64,000 bases of DNA from Lycorma delicatula (GCF_047948215.1 NC_134456.1:197668034-197732033); one strand, 5' to 3'; positions 1-11,907 are shown, counted from the first letter of the stretch. Numbers and translations: made by a program. Notes: generated by a model from the sequence alone, not told the origin.

Positions 1-59
1 TTGTAATGCATGAACTTTTTGATCAGATACAGTGATTCCACATCAAAACACAGTCATAA

Positions 60-770
60 AAAAAGTATCAGACAGCTAGCAGTACAATGTGTGTTTATTT
101 GTTAATTTCTTCAATAATCTCAAAAATTCAGTCTTTAATGATGATCTGAACTTTGAAAACATAGAAAAGCCTGCTGGGGGACCAGATCAGAAGAATATGA
201 GGCCTGTGAAAAAACAATTATTCAATTTTTTGAAAAAAATTCATAATTACAGCACTTGGAGTCTTCTAACTTCAGTCTTGAAACTTTTTTGGTCATTTAA
301 AAACTTACAAAGTAATAAAGAAAGTTTACTGTTTGTACTTTGAACAAAACTGCAGGTGAATGACAAAAAGAACCATCAACATGACCTTTAATATCTGATC
401 AACTTTAACATAATTTTGGCCTCTGTGAACTTTTTCTTACTCACTGAAAAGACTGAATTTTAGTTCCAATATTGTTTGCATATCCCACTTTCATCACCTA
501 TTATGATCCTATTTAAAAATGTTTTGTCATCACTGGCATGATTTCATAGCTCTTGACTCTAATCTCAAAATCTTCTTACCTTGCCACATCAACTGGGGCA
601 CAAAATTTTGCATTAACAATTAATGTGTTTCCACAAACACCTTCACGAGTTTGATAAAATTTCATTAATATATTGCTCACATAATCACTTGCTGTAAAAA
701 TGGCAAAATGATACAAAAGGTTAAATAATGAGTCAATAATCACCATTTGGATTGCACAGCACACAAAGCT
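60..770 (-). pseudogene. Decayed mariner-like transposase relic
   Basis: Minus-strand translation in shifting frames gives pieces that line up with the C-terminal half of mariner transposases. There is an AKF-type segment near 590-620, a TVNFLYY segment near 310-330 that resembles the usual TVNxxYY region, and a YSSDLVP-like piece near 170-195 where active copies have YSPDLAP, followed by FSMFSKFRSSLK where FFLFPKLK is expected. Several stops and frameshifts are present and no terminal repeat was found; the element probably runs off the window's left edge. The call rests on motif order only and is weak. Members of this family cut and paste DNA at TA sites. Confidence 0.4.
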
Positions 771-1199
771 CTTAATGGGGGGTATGATATATTAAGTTTC
801 CCTTTATAGTGGTACCAATCACACAAAACAAAATCTCTCCAAACCCAACAAATTAAAAGATTCATAATTTTTTTTAACAGACCTTGTATAACAAAATGTG
901 TAACCGGCAGATGAACCTTTTTTTAATTAGCATCTGATAGAAGGATAAAATCCACAAGTAAAAATTACAAGTTAATTAACTTTTCATTACTAACCACCAT
1001 TTCACACAAAATAATTTAATTAATATTAATCCAAAATTACTTAATCATTATAAACTAATGACTAATAGCTTTTAACAAACATTAATGGTAATGATGACTC
1101 ACACCAGAATTTTAGCCAAAATTTTGTAATAGAGAACAGTGCATTTTTTTCCTGAGCACACAACATAGTGTCGTTAACAGCACCCAGACACAATATTTA
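771..1199. other. AT-rich stretch without recognisable features
   Basis: I see no coding sequence, RNA gene or repeat family that I can name here. Confidence 0.5.
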
Positions 1200-1233
1200 T
1201 ATATATGGCATATTCCTAAAATAAGGGCCGTTT
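1200..1233 (+). repeat. Left terminal inverted repeat of mariner
   Basis: Matches the reverse complement of 2379-2411 with a few mismatches; the shared core is TAAGGGCCGT. Confidence 0.75.
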
Positions 1234-2378
1234 GGTCATTAAAAAAAAATTAACTAATGAGAAAAGGTTTTTACTTACAGTTTTAGTTCACTACATATCT
1301 ACTTCACTTTTCCACGTAATTGCCACTCAGTTCTAAGCACTTTTCGTAATGCAGCACCAGTTTTTTTAACCCCTCTGCACAGAAGTTTGCCACCTAGGAA
1401 TTGTACCAGTTGACAACAGCAGTCTTGAGTTCCTATCGTCGTTTTCAAAAAATTGTCCACCAAGCAACTTTTTCAAACGCAAGAAGAGGAAGTAGTCGCT
1501 AGGTGCAAGGTGGAGAATACATGGAGGATGGTCAAAAAGTTCCCAACAAAAATCTTGAATTATCTTCTTGGTTAAGGCAGTGGTATGAGGATACACCACT
1601 GGTGTGTCATGAAGGAGGATTACACCCAACAACAGTTCGAAGGGGATTACGCCCTTTTTATCTCACAAACTGGCAGCCAACATTTATCAACTTAAGTACA
1701 GAGATTGCTTAAACTTTTTCAGTTCTGGGAAACTTGAATAGCACCACTGCAATGACTGTTGTTTCGATTCTGCATAGGTGTAAGATATCCACATCTCGTC
1801 GCTCGTAACAATGTGGGAAAATAAATCTCCATCTTGTCGATAGTGGTCCAAAAACGCTCGTCCACTGCACATTCTTTGCTTTTTATGGTTTGGTCAGTGA
1901 GCATTTTCAGTACCCAGCTTGCACACAATTTGTGATATCAGAAGTTTTTCTGTGACAATCCAACATGTGGAAGTTCATGAGCCAGAGCACTAATCATCAA
2001 TCACCGATCACATCGTAGTTTTCGGTTCACTTGTGCAACGATTTTGTCAGTCTGAATATTGGGCCTGCCACTCCCCTCTTCATCATGCACATCTGTGCGG
2101 CCAATTTAAAGTCTAACCTCTCCTTCATCATTATTGTAGGTCCATACACTAGGCACAACTCCTGATGTATTTCAGCAGCTGAAGATCCTTTTGTATACAA
2201 AAATTGAATCACAACATGCACTTCACAACTGGCAGGAGAAACGATTATCACAGACATTGCGATCTGCATTCACCAGCAGGCAAATGACTACAGCATCAAA
2301 ACAACTGCAATGGCTTCGTAAACAGATGGCCCTTCATGTGAGAAACTGTGTTCAAACCTGCTAATATTTAAATATAGG

Positions 2379-2411
2379 CCGACGGCCCTTACTTTATGTA
2401 TGTGCCTCATA
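2379..2411 (-). repeat. Right terminal inverted repeat of mariner
   Basis: Partner of 1200-1233. These ends define a 1.2-kb element. Confidence 0.75.
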
Positions 2412-2800
2412 GTATGTAAATAAATATTAAAAATTAAATTAAAAACTAGATACCCACAAATGGAAATAAAAGCACAATTAAATATTACATCAATAATCTA
2501 AATCAGAACAATAAAATTGCCATCTGCTAGTATGCCAAATGGTATAAATAGTTGAAAGCTACAAGTTAATACTCAAATATCTGAAAATAAAAGGAAGGTC
2601 CTGAGAAATCATAAAAGATCAGGTAACACTGTTTCATTGCTCCCAACATTATTCACATGACAGACCCTAGTTTAGACTTGCAACACAATGCACAATCTGT
2701 AAGGATGTGGTACACAGTTAATTGGCAGTCGCAGTGAGCACAAATAGGTGCTCACCTATTTTGTGTCATCAGACATCCATGAGTGAGCCTAGTGTGCCCC

Positions 2801-2938
2801 ATTCGCAAATGGCAAATAGATTATTATTTGCCGTTTGCGAATGCAAAAAAAACTGTCAAGAGGAAACCTCCTCTTGACAGTTTTTCTACATGAGGAGCTC
2901 CACATGTATTACATGTGTCATTACATGACACATGTAAT
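2801..2938. repeat. Cluster of three short-loop hairpins inside the LINE
   Basis: Three inverted repeats lie almost end to end. 2801-2818 pairs with 2825-2842 (18 bp, one mismatch, 6-nt loop). 2848-2864 pairs with 2869-2885 (17 bp, perfect, 4-nt loop). 2908-2920 pairs with 2926-2938 (13 bp, perfect, 5-nt loop). The second copy of this LINE near 16.9 kb lacks the extra arms. Confidence 0.9.
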
Positions 2939-3277
2939 TACATTGTTGTATTACATGAGTCATTTGAGAAATAGCACTTTGAATCTCACCAAAAATAGAG
3001 TATCAGGAGTACATGTCACTAATTGTTTGTAAGGCACTCATGAGATCTGAGCAGACAAGTACGTAACAAAATGTTGGGCTAATTCTAAGGCCTTATTAAT
3101 AGCATACAGCTTCATAATGAAAATACTGATGATACTGGGAAGGCCAAACATATACGTTTTGTTGTCAACCACAAAAGTACAACCAACCAAATTAACATTT
3201 TTAGAGCTGTCCAAATAAACTATAGCATCAGGATTCACGTTATTTATAATATTATAAAATTTTTCTCGTAACATAAC

Positions 3278-3543
3278 CAGATTTGTGTTCTTCTTATGAT
3301 ACTGACAAATACCAAAGCAGTAATTAATGAGAGAAGGCCACCAAGGGCGGTAATAACATGGAGCAACATTAAGAACTGGAAGTAATTGTATATTTAGCGC
3401 TAAGAAAAGGCAGATTTGTGTTCTTCTTATGATACTGACAAATACCAAAGCAGTAATTAATGAGAGAAGGCCACCAAGGGCGGTAATAACATGGAGTAAC
3501 ATTAAGAACTGGAAGTAATTGTATATTTAGAGCTAAGAAAAGG
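3278..3543. repeat. 133-bp tandem duplication in the LINE
   Basis: 3278-3410 and 3411-3543 are head-to-tail copies that differ at only a few positions (for example gcgc against gagc). The duplication lies upstream of the RNase H coding part on the minus strand and repeats about 44 codons. The low divergence means that it is recent relative to the decay of the element. Confidence 0.92.
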
Positions 3544-5404
3544 CACTGAGCTCTGATGCCTAGCAGAGCAGTAGATCTCGGCTGTTCCTCATACTGATTC
3601 AGATCTGGGTTAGAGAACACTACATCAGAAGTTGGACAATTTCATTGCACTTTAATATCAGCTGATCATTTGGTTTCATCTATTCCCAAAGGGATGGCTC
3701 ACCACTTTCCATCAGTAGACTTATCATACAGCTTGAACAAAATGCACCTGTAGCAACATGGATGAATGAATGATAAAATTTATCTAGCATTCTAAGAGTG
3801 ATGGACCAAGCGAATAAATATGCCAAACAGCTGTAGTCCAAACGAGAACAGATTAGAACTCAGTAGAAGTGCAACATGCATACTCAATCAACTCCCCAAT
3901 GAGTATTAGAAAAAAACTCTCAGCAAGTCTACCATTTTTAAATATTTTACCTTCAGCTCCTTTAAATGTATTACCCACGTTAGTCATTGGTCAAACCACA
4001 TTCCAAGAAATCTAACCCGTGTGCATGGTTCAACTAGTTCACCACGTAAAAATTGTTGAGAATCAACAGCTTCCCTCAAACATGAAAAGCAAATGCATTT
4101 TGTTTTCTCAAAGAAACCATAAATCTAGACATTTTACACCACAATTTTAAACAGATTTTGTATTTTGGAGTAGCCTCTCATTAGTAGCTAGTTCTAGATG
4201 CTGTGTAAATTAAAAAATCATCAACAAATAAAGAACACATAACGGCTTTTTGCATGCAATCTGTTTACTATTATGGCTACAGCAAATAAAGTAGCACTTC
4301 CCTGTGCTAGTGACAGTTCCCTGTCGTATTCTGTTTTCTAATGTGAAACTTTCAGATATTGTCATTCCAACTCAAACTTGAAAGAACCGACTAGTGAGGA
4401 AACCCCTGAGAAAAACAACATTATCTTGTATACACCATTCATGAGGTGTATTTAGGATTTCTCTCTTCCAACCTTTACACCTTTTGCATATAAAAAATAC
4501 AGCAACCAGGCGTCGGCAAAGTACAAAGGTGTTTTGAATTACAGATTCCAAGGCAACTACATGATCAATGGCCGATCTACCTTGGCGAACACTCCATTGT
4601 TTAGGGGCAATTAGGGCTGTTCTTTCAAGGTACTACATTAGATGACAGTTTGACATTCGTTCCATCAACCTGCACAGGGTACTGGTCAAGTATATAGGAT
4701 GATAACTGGAAGGACATGATTTATCTTTACCAAGTTTCAGTATAGGGATGACCAATGCTTCTAACCAGGAATCTGGAAATAGCTGGTCAGACAATATTTT
4801 ATTGTAAATGGACAAAAGATATCGTAATGCACTATTCAGGAGGTGAGATAACACACTGAACTTGATATTATCATTTTCAGAGGAAGTGTCACGGGAATTA
4901 TTCAAGGCATATCTTAGTTCATCAAAAGAAAAAGGAATTCATTTAGCGAATTTCCAATAATAAAAAGCACACTCTCTACTTGTAACTTATATATCATAAA
5001 CTCAGGACAGTAGGATGATGTAAATGAAACTGACCTAAAAGAGTAACCAAACATGTTTGCCACATCAATTGGCATGGTAACAAGGATACCATTGCTTTCC
5101 AGTTCAATCAGCAGTGATGACTCTCCTGATCCACACTTGGCCCATACTTTTTCCAAACAACCAATGATGGAGTTGTCTGAGAAATGGTATCAACAAAATT
5201 TAGCTATGATTTATGCTTAGCATACCAAAACATTTGACGGCATATAGCTCTCGCATTGCATAGGCATAGAACTTTTCTGATGTAGGGCTACAACTGAAAT
5301 TACATAAAGCCCTATGACAATCCCTTAATGCACTACTGCATTCTTGTTCCACCAAGAAACAGCAGGCCACCTTGGTTTTCCAGATGTTAGAGGAATATAT
5401 TCCC

Positions 5405-7400
5405 TTGCACTTACTACTTACTTAATCCCGAGCTGGCATCTGGATTTGGATTGAGTCCTAAGCCCATACTCTGTGGTGGGTGCCAATGGTTGTCTGATTT
5501 CATCAACAAGTCATTTCCATACATGGCAATCCATGGTCATCATCCTGGTCTCATTAAGATTTAGCCTGTGGTTTTTTATATCATTGATCTGCTTAATCCA
5601 CATTTTGTTTGGAATTGTTCAATGGACTCTCCAATGAATGGATCATTCATACCAGAGGAGTTTTTATGGTAATCGGTTTCCAATCATTCTGCAGACCCGG
5701 CCAAACCATCACAGTCTTTGTTGAATCTGTAACAACTACTGTTTGTTAATCGCAGCAATGGTGAACATCCTCTTTTCGGATCTGAACACAAAGTGAGACT
5801 GATAATCTGGCGTAGGTATCACATAAGGAACACTTCAAGTTTGCTAAGGTCCGTCTAAATTAGTGCCCACATTTCTGCTTCATTCAATAAAATTGGCAAG
5901 ATCAGAGTCCAGAAAAGATGAACTCAGGACTTCTGTGAGATGCTGCTTTGTTTCCACAAGCACCACTTCAAGGAAGCAAATCTTGCAGTTGCTTGACCAA
6001 TTCGACTGTGGACTTCCGCCGTAGTTATTACTTTTGTTCTCCTGGACCAGCGAGCCCAAATATTTGAATTCTTGCACTTATTTAATTTGCATATCCAGTA
6101 GGATGATGATGCATGAACCGTCTATTGTTAGTACATATGTCTTATCTGCATTTATTTTCAGGTCATAAGACTGAGCAATGTAAGTGTTATCATACAGAAT
6201 ATCAGTGGCCTCAGCATCACTGATAGTGAACATACCACAGTCATCGGCAAACATTAAGTCAGTCAGAAAGCCATCATCTCCAACTGAATTCCTTTTCTCC
6301 CTGGAAAACTCATCACATTATGGAGTCAACTACAATGTTAAAGAGCTTCCATCTGAACAGGAGTTTCCCATCTCCAGATGAAAAGCTCCTCAGATAGCTC
6401 ATTTTGAATGCGTATCTGACGTGACAATCCATTGCAGCTCTCCTGGAGAAGCCTGATAACTTCTGGAAGGATGAGATTTGTCTCCAACGCCTTTCAAAGC
6501 ACTGGCCAGTGGATGCAGTCAAAGGCAGATCAAAAATCAATGAAGATGACAACTGCTCGTTTTCTGCATCAAATTCTTTCCTCCATTAGTTGACAAATGG
6601 TGAATATCTGGTCACACCTCGGTCTGGTCAAAAGCCGGCTTTTTCCTCACAGCTTGTTCGCTCACAAAATTTCTGCAAGCATAACTGGATGAACCTCATG
6701 AAAACTTTACCAACAGATGATAGAAGTCTTATGCCACAGTAGTTCTTGACTATCGCTCTTCTTGAGGAATGGAATGATGACAGCCTTTTTCCAGGTATCT
6801 GGTACCTTTTCATGCAGCAGATGATTGAAGGAGCACATGTAGTCATTGAATCAGTACAACACCTCCAGCCTTGATGGACTCTGTGGTGATCTCATCTCCT
6901 CCAGGTGCATTTTATTTTTCAAGGCATGAATGGCTGTTTTCATCTCTTCAATAGTTGGTTCAGCATCAGACATTTGGAACTCAGCTGGCTCAACAAGCAG
7001 TGACTCCATTGATGGTCCTTGTGGTGGGTCATGGTTGTAAAGCCTTTCAAAAAACTGCCTCCAGCACTTAAGGCACTCAGTTGTCGATATTACAAAAGTT
7101 CCATCATCTTTTTTAATGTTTTCATTTGCTGACTTGGCCTTTCCACTCAATTTTCTGAGTGTTCAATTGTGTGAATAATATTCATGTTTCAAGGCTGCTT
7201 CTCCCCAGTCAGTTGCCACTTGGTTCCAGTATGCCTCCAGCTCTAGTTTCAGATGGCAGCAGATCTCCTTGCTGTCAATATCATTCAAAGTTTACCACTT
7301 TTCCACTATTCACTTGCCCTATCAAGTATCAGGTGTGCAAAATTGGAAAGTTGGTGGATCGTGCAACCACTTTTGTCTAAATCTAACTTTAGCCAATAGA
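5405..7400 (-). mobile_element. 5'-truncated LINE (RTE/craniofacial-type RT) inserted in the Jockey LINE
   Basis: The minus strand carries a different non-LTR reverse transcriptase from its flanks. Pieces in order are an N-terminal region (7150-6850, LKCWRQFFERLYN, then EEMKTAIHALKN), RT fingers (6846-6628, VKNYCGIRLLSSVGKVFMR, then EEKAGF), the palm motif FADD (codons 6240-6251, in LMFADDCGMF), thumb EFKYLGSLVQE (near 6050-6075), and a C-terminal tail (near 5430-5700, with LLWYE and EIRQPLAPTTEYGLRTQS). Downstream of the stop is a short TAAG-rich tail at about 5405-5425, typical of elements that end in simple repeats. No endonuclease domain is present, so the copy is 5'-truncated. Several frameshifts and stops make it inactive. 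Clade placement is tentative. Confidence 0.78.
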
Positions 7401-7419
7401 CGAAAGTCTATTGGCTAAA
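7388..7419. repeat. 14-bp perfect hairpin, GAAA loop
   Basis: 7388-7401 pairs exactly with 7406-7419 around the loop gaaa. It sits at the boundary between the inserted LINE and the Jockey endonuclease region, so it may be junction filler rather than part of either element. Confidence 0.9.
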
Positions 7420-8090
7420 TGAATCTTGGTACCCACTCCACCTGCTTTCCCAACCACCCATCTACATAGCTGATCTGAGGCAAATCACTATTACTGATCA
7501 AAATAACAACCAGTCTATGATCACTTCTAAAAAAGTTTTTGGAAATGCACCAAATAAGATCTGGAGTAGAGTTGCTGAACACAAGGATAAATCGATGCAT
7601 GAGAATGTACATGAAGATTACATATACAGGTACGACCCATCGTTCAATAATCAGAGATCTGTTCTTCCTCAGTTGACCAACTATAGCAACTATGGAAGAA
7701 CATGATGATGAGCCCCATGAAGAGTGATGGGCACTGAAATTGCCAATTATTAGGCAGGGTAAAGGAATCCGTGAAAAAAAATTGGACAATTCATCTCACT
7801 AACAAAATTCAGGGCAAGATATAAGTTGCAGGTATTCATTTTAAATGGTCCCAATATCTTTACCGAGACTGCTGGAATGATTATACCTACTGGTATCTGC
7901 ATTCCCAATACTACTTCCTTTACAAAAACAGCTACACCTTCTCATCCTCTGCCCTCAGTTTGATAGTTGCATTTTTCACAAACATATCCATGAAGGATAT
8001 ATCAATCATGGGGACAGAGGTGAGTCTCCTGCAGACACAGTAGTAAAGGACTTTCTTTCTTTATTGGGATTTCATTGTTCTGGCAGTGAG
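7404..8090 (-). pseudogene. Jockey-clade LINE: ORF2 endonuclease domain
   Basis: The minus-strand translation gives an APE-type endonuclease in two frames. The upstream piece (near 8050-7830) has LQETHL with the catalytic Glu, then EGVAVFVKEVVLG and a CNLYLALNF segment. The downstream piece (7789-7415) has IIGNFSAHHSSWGSS (normally GDFNAHHxxWGS, so the catalytic Asp and Asn are both altered) and the SDHRLVVILIS motif with the final Asp-His. The reading frame then runs into the hairpin and the inserted LINE. In an intact element this domain nicks the target DNA for reverse transcription. It is the 5' continuation of the RT half at 2440-5404. Confidence 0.82.
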
Positions 8091-8099
8091 AACAGAGAC

Positions 8100-9477
8100 C
8101 ACATACATCCAATGAATAACATTTATAACCATAAATACTCTTTTTCTATTATATACAAAACTGTTTGCAGATTATTTGTCAAATACTATCCTCCAGTTTT
8201 TCTTTTTGCTATTAATAATTTTTAGGAAGTGTTTTGTTTCTCCATATTCAGCTCTCCATATTCTCAGAGACCTTCAGATGGTGGTGGGGATTTGGAAGCC
8301 TGGGAGGCCAGAGACACCATACCAGCTGACAATTTTTTTTCAGATCCCTTCACTGGGATCTTAGTTGTTTGCTGCGTTGTTGGTGCAGTAGAAATTTTAT
8401 TGGGTGTTGTAGCAACTGAAGTGGTTGTCGGTGAACCACTCTCGACCTTTCCACCAAAAATATCTTTCTTCTAACTTGTATTCAATGATGCAACAGCAGA
8501 AGTGAGGGCTTTTATCTGGTCCAACAAAACTTAGACCAACTTGGTCAGTTCCTTGCATGATGCACACTCAATCTCCTTTTGTACATTGTTGGAAAGAGCC
8601 TTACAAAACTAACACTGAGCTGTACAAGACTCCTCACGTTGAGGGATTTCTGTATTCCTAATGAGCCACAGAAAATGATACTTTCTGTTCAGTAATGATC
8701 CTTATTATTGCCTGTTCTTCCTTATAAATGGGGCATTCTCAAGTTGACCTTGCCAAATGTAAGCCCTTAAATTAAGACACTTTTCTGCTTCAGTACATGC
8801 ACTATCATCATGTCCAATTCAGTTGTAATGCACACAAACTTGTTCCTTAGTGCAATCAATTTTGTGTGATCAAAGCCCTGACATTGAAAGCAGCATCTGG
8901 GGTTTGTTATGTATGGTCACACATGGACAGAGAGATAGCCTATTTTTATTTGCTCAGTGATCATCGGAGTAGAAACGATTACAATAAATGAAGATGTTGG
9001 TACATAAATACCAGTCTCCTTCCTCATTATCCTCTGAACAGAAGTGACTGACTGCAGGGACAGTTCCTCTGATATCTCTGGTGTTTTAATATCAGCCAAG
9101 TCACGGCAGAAGATAACCAAACCCCTTGCTGGAATTTAATGTATTATATGGTTACACCATCACTTAATCCTTCCCTGTAAACCTAAGTGCTAGAAGCTTC
9201 AGATTCTGTTCATTGTCAGTCACCTCAATCAACAGGGCGTCACTCGTAATTTTTTAATTGATTTCGCAGAGCCATACACTGCAACAACACACATGTGTAT
9301 GATGAAAGGTGAAACCTTTGTAAATAATTTACCTTCTTCCTTATATTTCACTACCATATACCATATTATTGATCGTTTAATTGTCTTTATTTTATTCCTC
9401 ATTTCATTGTCACCAGACACATCTTCAGCTGACAACGTCGGATGATGTCTTTTTAAGCTCCTGGTTTCAACAACCAC
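8100..9477 (-). pseudogene. Jockey-clade LINE: ORF1 (gag-like) with zinc knuckle
   Basis: Minus-strand ORF1 remnant. It begins with a Met at 9477 (MVVETRSLKRHHPTLS). It continues through SAKSIKKLR and a LLIEVTDNEQNLKLLAL stretch (near 9250-9180), the conserved GLVIFCRDLADIKTPEI region (9120-9050), RIMRKETGIYVPT, and a CCHC knuckle starting RCCFQCQGFDHTK (near 8860-8900). A Ser/Thr/Pro-rich C-terminal piece is near 8250-8470. This order is typical of Jockey ORF1 nucleic-acid-binding proteins. Single-base shifts and stops break it at about 9130 and in the knuckle region. Together with 7404-8090 and 2440-5404 it makes one LINE of roughly 5 kb once the inserted LINE is ignored. Confidence 0.8.
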
Positions 9478-9479
9478 TA

Positions 9480-10915
9480 AAGAAATATATAATGAACAAA
9501 CATATGGTTCCCGCGAGTACTAGAGATATAACAAACCACTCCAGCACAGCGCACGTGTACTAAAGCTAGGGCTTCATACAACTGGGTTCACCCTGGTGCC
9601 AGAGGACATCGTATGAGATTCATTATGTAGAGCCATCCACCCACTGGTATGATAGTTTCTACCTTGGCTTATGGTTGCGTTTCGTAAGGTGTCATAACTA
9701 CATCAGTATAAGTGTAAGAAGAACTAAAAGATGTTGTGTAGTTGTGTAGGGGTATATATCTTAATTTATGTAGTGTTCCTGGTGTAGCGTATGTGATAGT
9801 GTAAAGTATTTTATAGCTCTGTGTGTGGAAGGAAAGCTGCCAAGGATAGGGCGTGATAACAGTACAGGACATTAACAGTTAACAGTGATCACATATCTCA
9901 ATTAAAACAATTAAAAATGAAGACCATACTCCAAGAAAAATCAAAACCTGCTTCGTTAAATTTGTTTATTAGATGCACAATGTGAAGAAGACCATTTCAT
10001 GTGCTACCTTACTACACAATCAAAATTGTACAAAAGCAGTCTTATTTTATGTAATTATGTATATATGTATGTATTTATTTAATTCACAATACCAAAAATT
10101 ATCAAAGACTCTTCAACAAAACAAGAATTGTTTCATCATAATGATCATATTTACACTGTCTCAACATAAATCTCAGTACTTACCCCATAAAATTCTCTAG
10201 GGATTTTTTCAGGCTGAAAATTAAAGGAAGCTTTTCCTCATTTGGGTACATAAAAACATCATCATACTGATGAAATGTGTCTGAAACTTCTTCAAAACTT
10301 TAATGCCATTCAAGAACTACCTGGTAAATGGCAACTGATTTTAATAATCAATAATATAATTTTCAACTGATAATTGATTTTAATATAAGCTATAATTTAC
10401 TTAATTCAATTACGATTTACATTACAAAGTACTAAAAAAAGAAAAAGTACTAAAATCCTGGAAAAGTATGAAAGGCAATTTACAAAAACATCGTTACGTT
10501 TTAAAATTATAAATACCAACCATTTTTATAAAAAAGTTACATTTGTAATAGTGACAATAGTGACTTACAAATAAAAACTGAAAGTACTAATAACACTAAG
10601 TAAATATATCCTGAACCTGATTATTCTCAATGACTTACTTTTTTATTTTGTAATTAATGTCCATAAAACCCATTTGACTATAAGAAACAAGTGCATTTTA
10701 AAGCAGAATTAAAGACATGCCCCCTCACTACACCACATGATTACAATTTACAATGAAAAATCAAACCAAAATAACTGTCAGAACTTACATATGCTTCTCT
10801 TATTAAATACTTCATTAAAAACATTAGTAATAAAAGCTAACCATAAGCACTATTCTCACTTATAAAAACACATATTTAAAAAAAAAAGATATAAAAACTT
10901 CAACAGACTACTTAC
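9480..10915. other. LINE 5' flank and AT-rich DNA downstream of the CWC22 exons
   Basis: 9480-9870 may include the 5' UTR of the Jockey element. Beyond it I see no supported gene. CWC22 should continue on the minus strand in this direction, but I could not recognise its next exon (family sequence around AHEVLCLEML). A 30-nt stretch at 10184-10213 is flanked by splice-like AG and GTAAGT, but its translation matches nothing I know. Confidence 0.4.
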
Positions 10916-11044
10916 CACTCGCTGATTAACAAGATGCGCAATGAATGTAGCAGCTGATATACAAGTCACTTTATCATTACGTTTATATCCTCTACGAAAC
11001 TGAATAACACAACGTGTTAAAAGTAATTCACCAATATTAGGAAA
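10916..11044 (-). CDS. CWC22: CWC22 (nucampholin), MIF4G exon
   Basis: A 129-nt exon encodes exactly 43 codons, from [12 protein letters not shown] to AHLVNQRV. It matches the family segment FPQIGELILKRLILNFRKGYRRNDK...AHLINQ in the MIF4G domain. The acceptor is TTTCAG (AG at 11046-11045) and the donor GTAAGT (GT at 10915-10914). Phase 0 at both ends fits the preceding exon at 17883. CWC22 is a spliceosome component that escorts eIF4A3 to the spliceosome for exon-junction-complex loading; the MIF4G domain is the eIF4A3-binding part. The later MA3 domain exons are not recognisable in the window. Confidence 0.93.
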
Positions 11045-11506
11045 CTGAAATTAAAAAAAAAATTCTTAAATCACACATATATGTATATTTTTTCTAAAGT
11101 CAACACCCATATTCCTCTGTACTAGTATACAAATTATAAACCAAATTGATCCACCAGTACAGAAATATACAGGAAATAAGATGATACTTACCTTATTTCA
11201 TATTTTACAAAAATGTTTTCATGGAAACCCACATCTTCAGTTGTATTTATTATATTTTAAACTGTTCATATCAAACCACTTCCCATATTTAAATACATTC
11301 AAATTTATCAAAATTTTTTTTTAATTAAAACTTTAAAAAAATATATATAAATATAAAAGTAAAAATTAAATATTAAAAGTTAAAAACTACATATATAAAA
11401 TATGATATCAAATTTAGTAAAAATTAAATAAATGAATAATTAGAATTAAAAGCAACATGTATCTTGGCCAGTCAATGTTGCAGTACAGTGTGGATTTGAC
11501 TTAACT

Positions 11507-11525
11507 TATATATATATATATATAT
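11507..11525. repeat. (TA)n microsatellite
   Basis: Uninterrupted TA dinucleotides. Confidence 0.9.
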
Positions 11526-11877
11526 GTATGTATAAGATTTCACTATTGTGAAACGTTATTGTTATTACAATAAAGATAAATAAATAATTTTTATTCAATT
11601 AGATAACCAACTTCAGATAAATGTAAATGATACTGAACTGGAAATAAATAGATAAAACTGTGTACATTATTATGTGAAAAAGCTAGAAGTAATATTAATT
11701 CAGAAAAAGAAACAAGAAACTAGTTATTAAAGCAAAATTATTAAACAGAAAATAAGATGAACAGAGAAATAATGAGCAATCACAAACAAAGATATAAAAC
11801 TGCCTTGTCAAGCAAAAAAAAACATGAAAATTTTAACATACAAGATATATGTGATATTACCACTAGTGAAGCATATA

Positions 11878-11907
11878 CTGTATTTATTCAAGTACCTCTC
11901 ACCCCCC
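11878..11907 (+). repeat. Left TIR of the Tigger-like element
   Basis: Starts CTGTATTTATTCAAGTACC after a TA. It pairs imperfectly with 13796-13825. Confidence 0.7.

Larger units (their letters stand above)
1200..2411 (-). mobile_element. mariner-type DNA transposon, inactive
   Basis: Imperfect terminal inverted repeats of about 33 bp lie at 1200-1233 and 2379-2411, sharing the core TAAGGGCCGT. Between them the minus strand encodes a mariner transposase broken over several frames. From the N-terminus there is an HTH segment (FLYTKGSSAAEIHQEL, near 2145-2195), the linker motif WVLKMLTDQ (near 1885-1915), the first catalytic Asp in VTSDEMW (near 1785-1805), the second in LLHDTP (near 1600-1615), and the third in LAPSDY (near 1490-1510). 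All three Asp positions of the DD34D triad can be read, but frameshifts and stops abolish the frame. The length of about 1.2 kb is normal for mariner. It is inserted just beyond the 3' end of the neighbouring Jockey LINE. Confidence 0.85.
2440..5404 (-). mobile_element. Jockey-clade LINE, 3' half (RT, RNase H, 3' UTR), inactive
   Basis: Read on the minus strand this is the downstream part of a Jockey-type non-LTR retrotransposon ORF2. The linker before the RT domain is clear at 5160-5400 (CSSALRDCHRALCNFS; then SEKFYAYA). RT fingers appear at 4633-4905, with PDSWLEALVIPILKLGKD and SSYHPIYLTSTLCRLMER corresponding to the family's PxPKPGKDxxxxxxYRPIALTS. An RNase H domain lies at 3038-3250 (IVYLDSSK, then KLYAINKALELAQ). 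The expected catalytic Glu of the TAELYAI motif is Lys here. The characteristic LRIGHTRLTH-like end lies at 2760-2810. The central RT palm (YADD) is too damaged to place. Stops, frameshifts, hairpin insertions and a 133-bp tandem duplication show that it is dead. The 3' UTR to about 2440 resembles a second copy near 16.6 kb. Confidence 0.85.

Noticed and set aside
10184..10213. 30-nt candidate micro-exon with AG and GTAAGT borders on the minus strand
   Set aside because: The translation (PEKIPREFYG) does not match the expected next part of CWC22 or any family I know; splice-like borders this short occur by chance.
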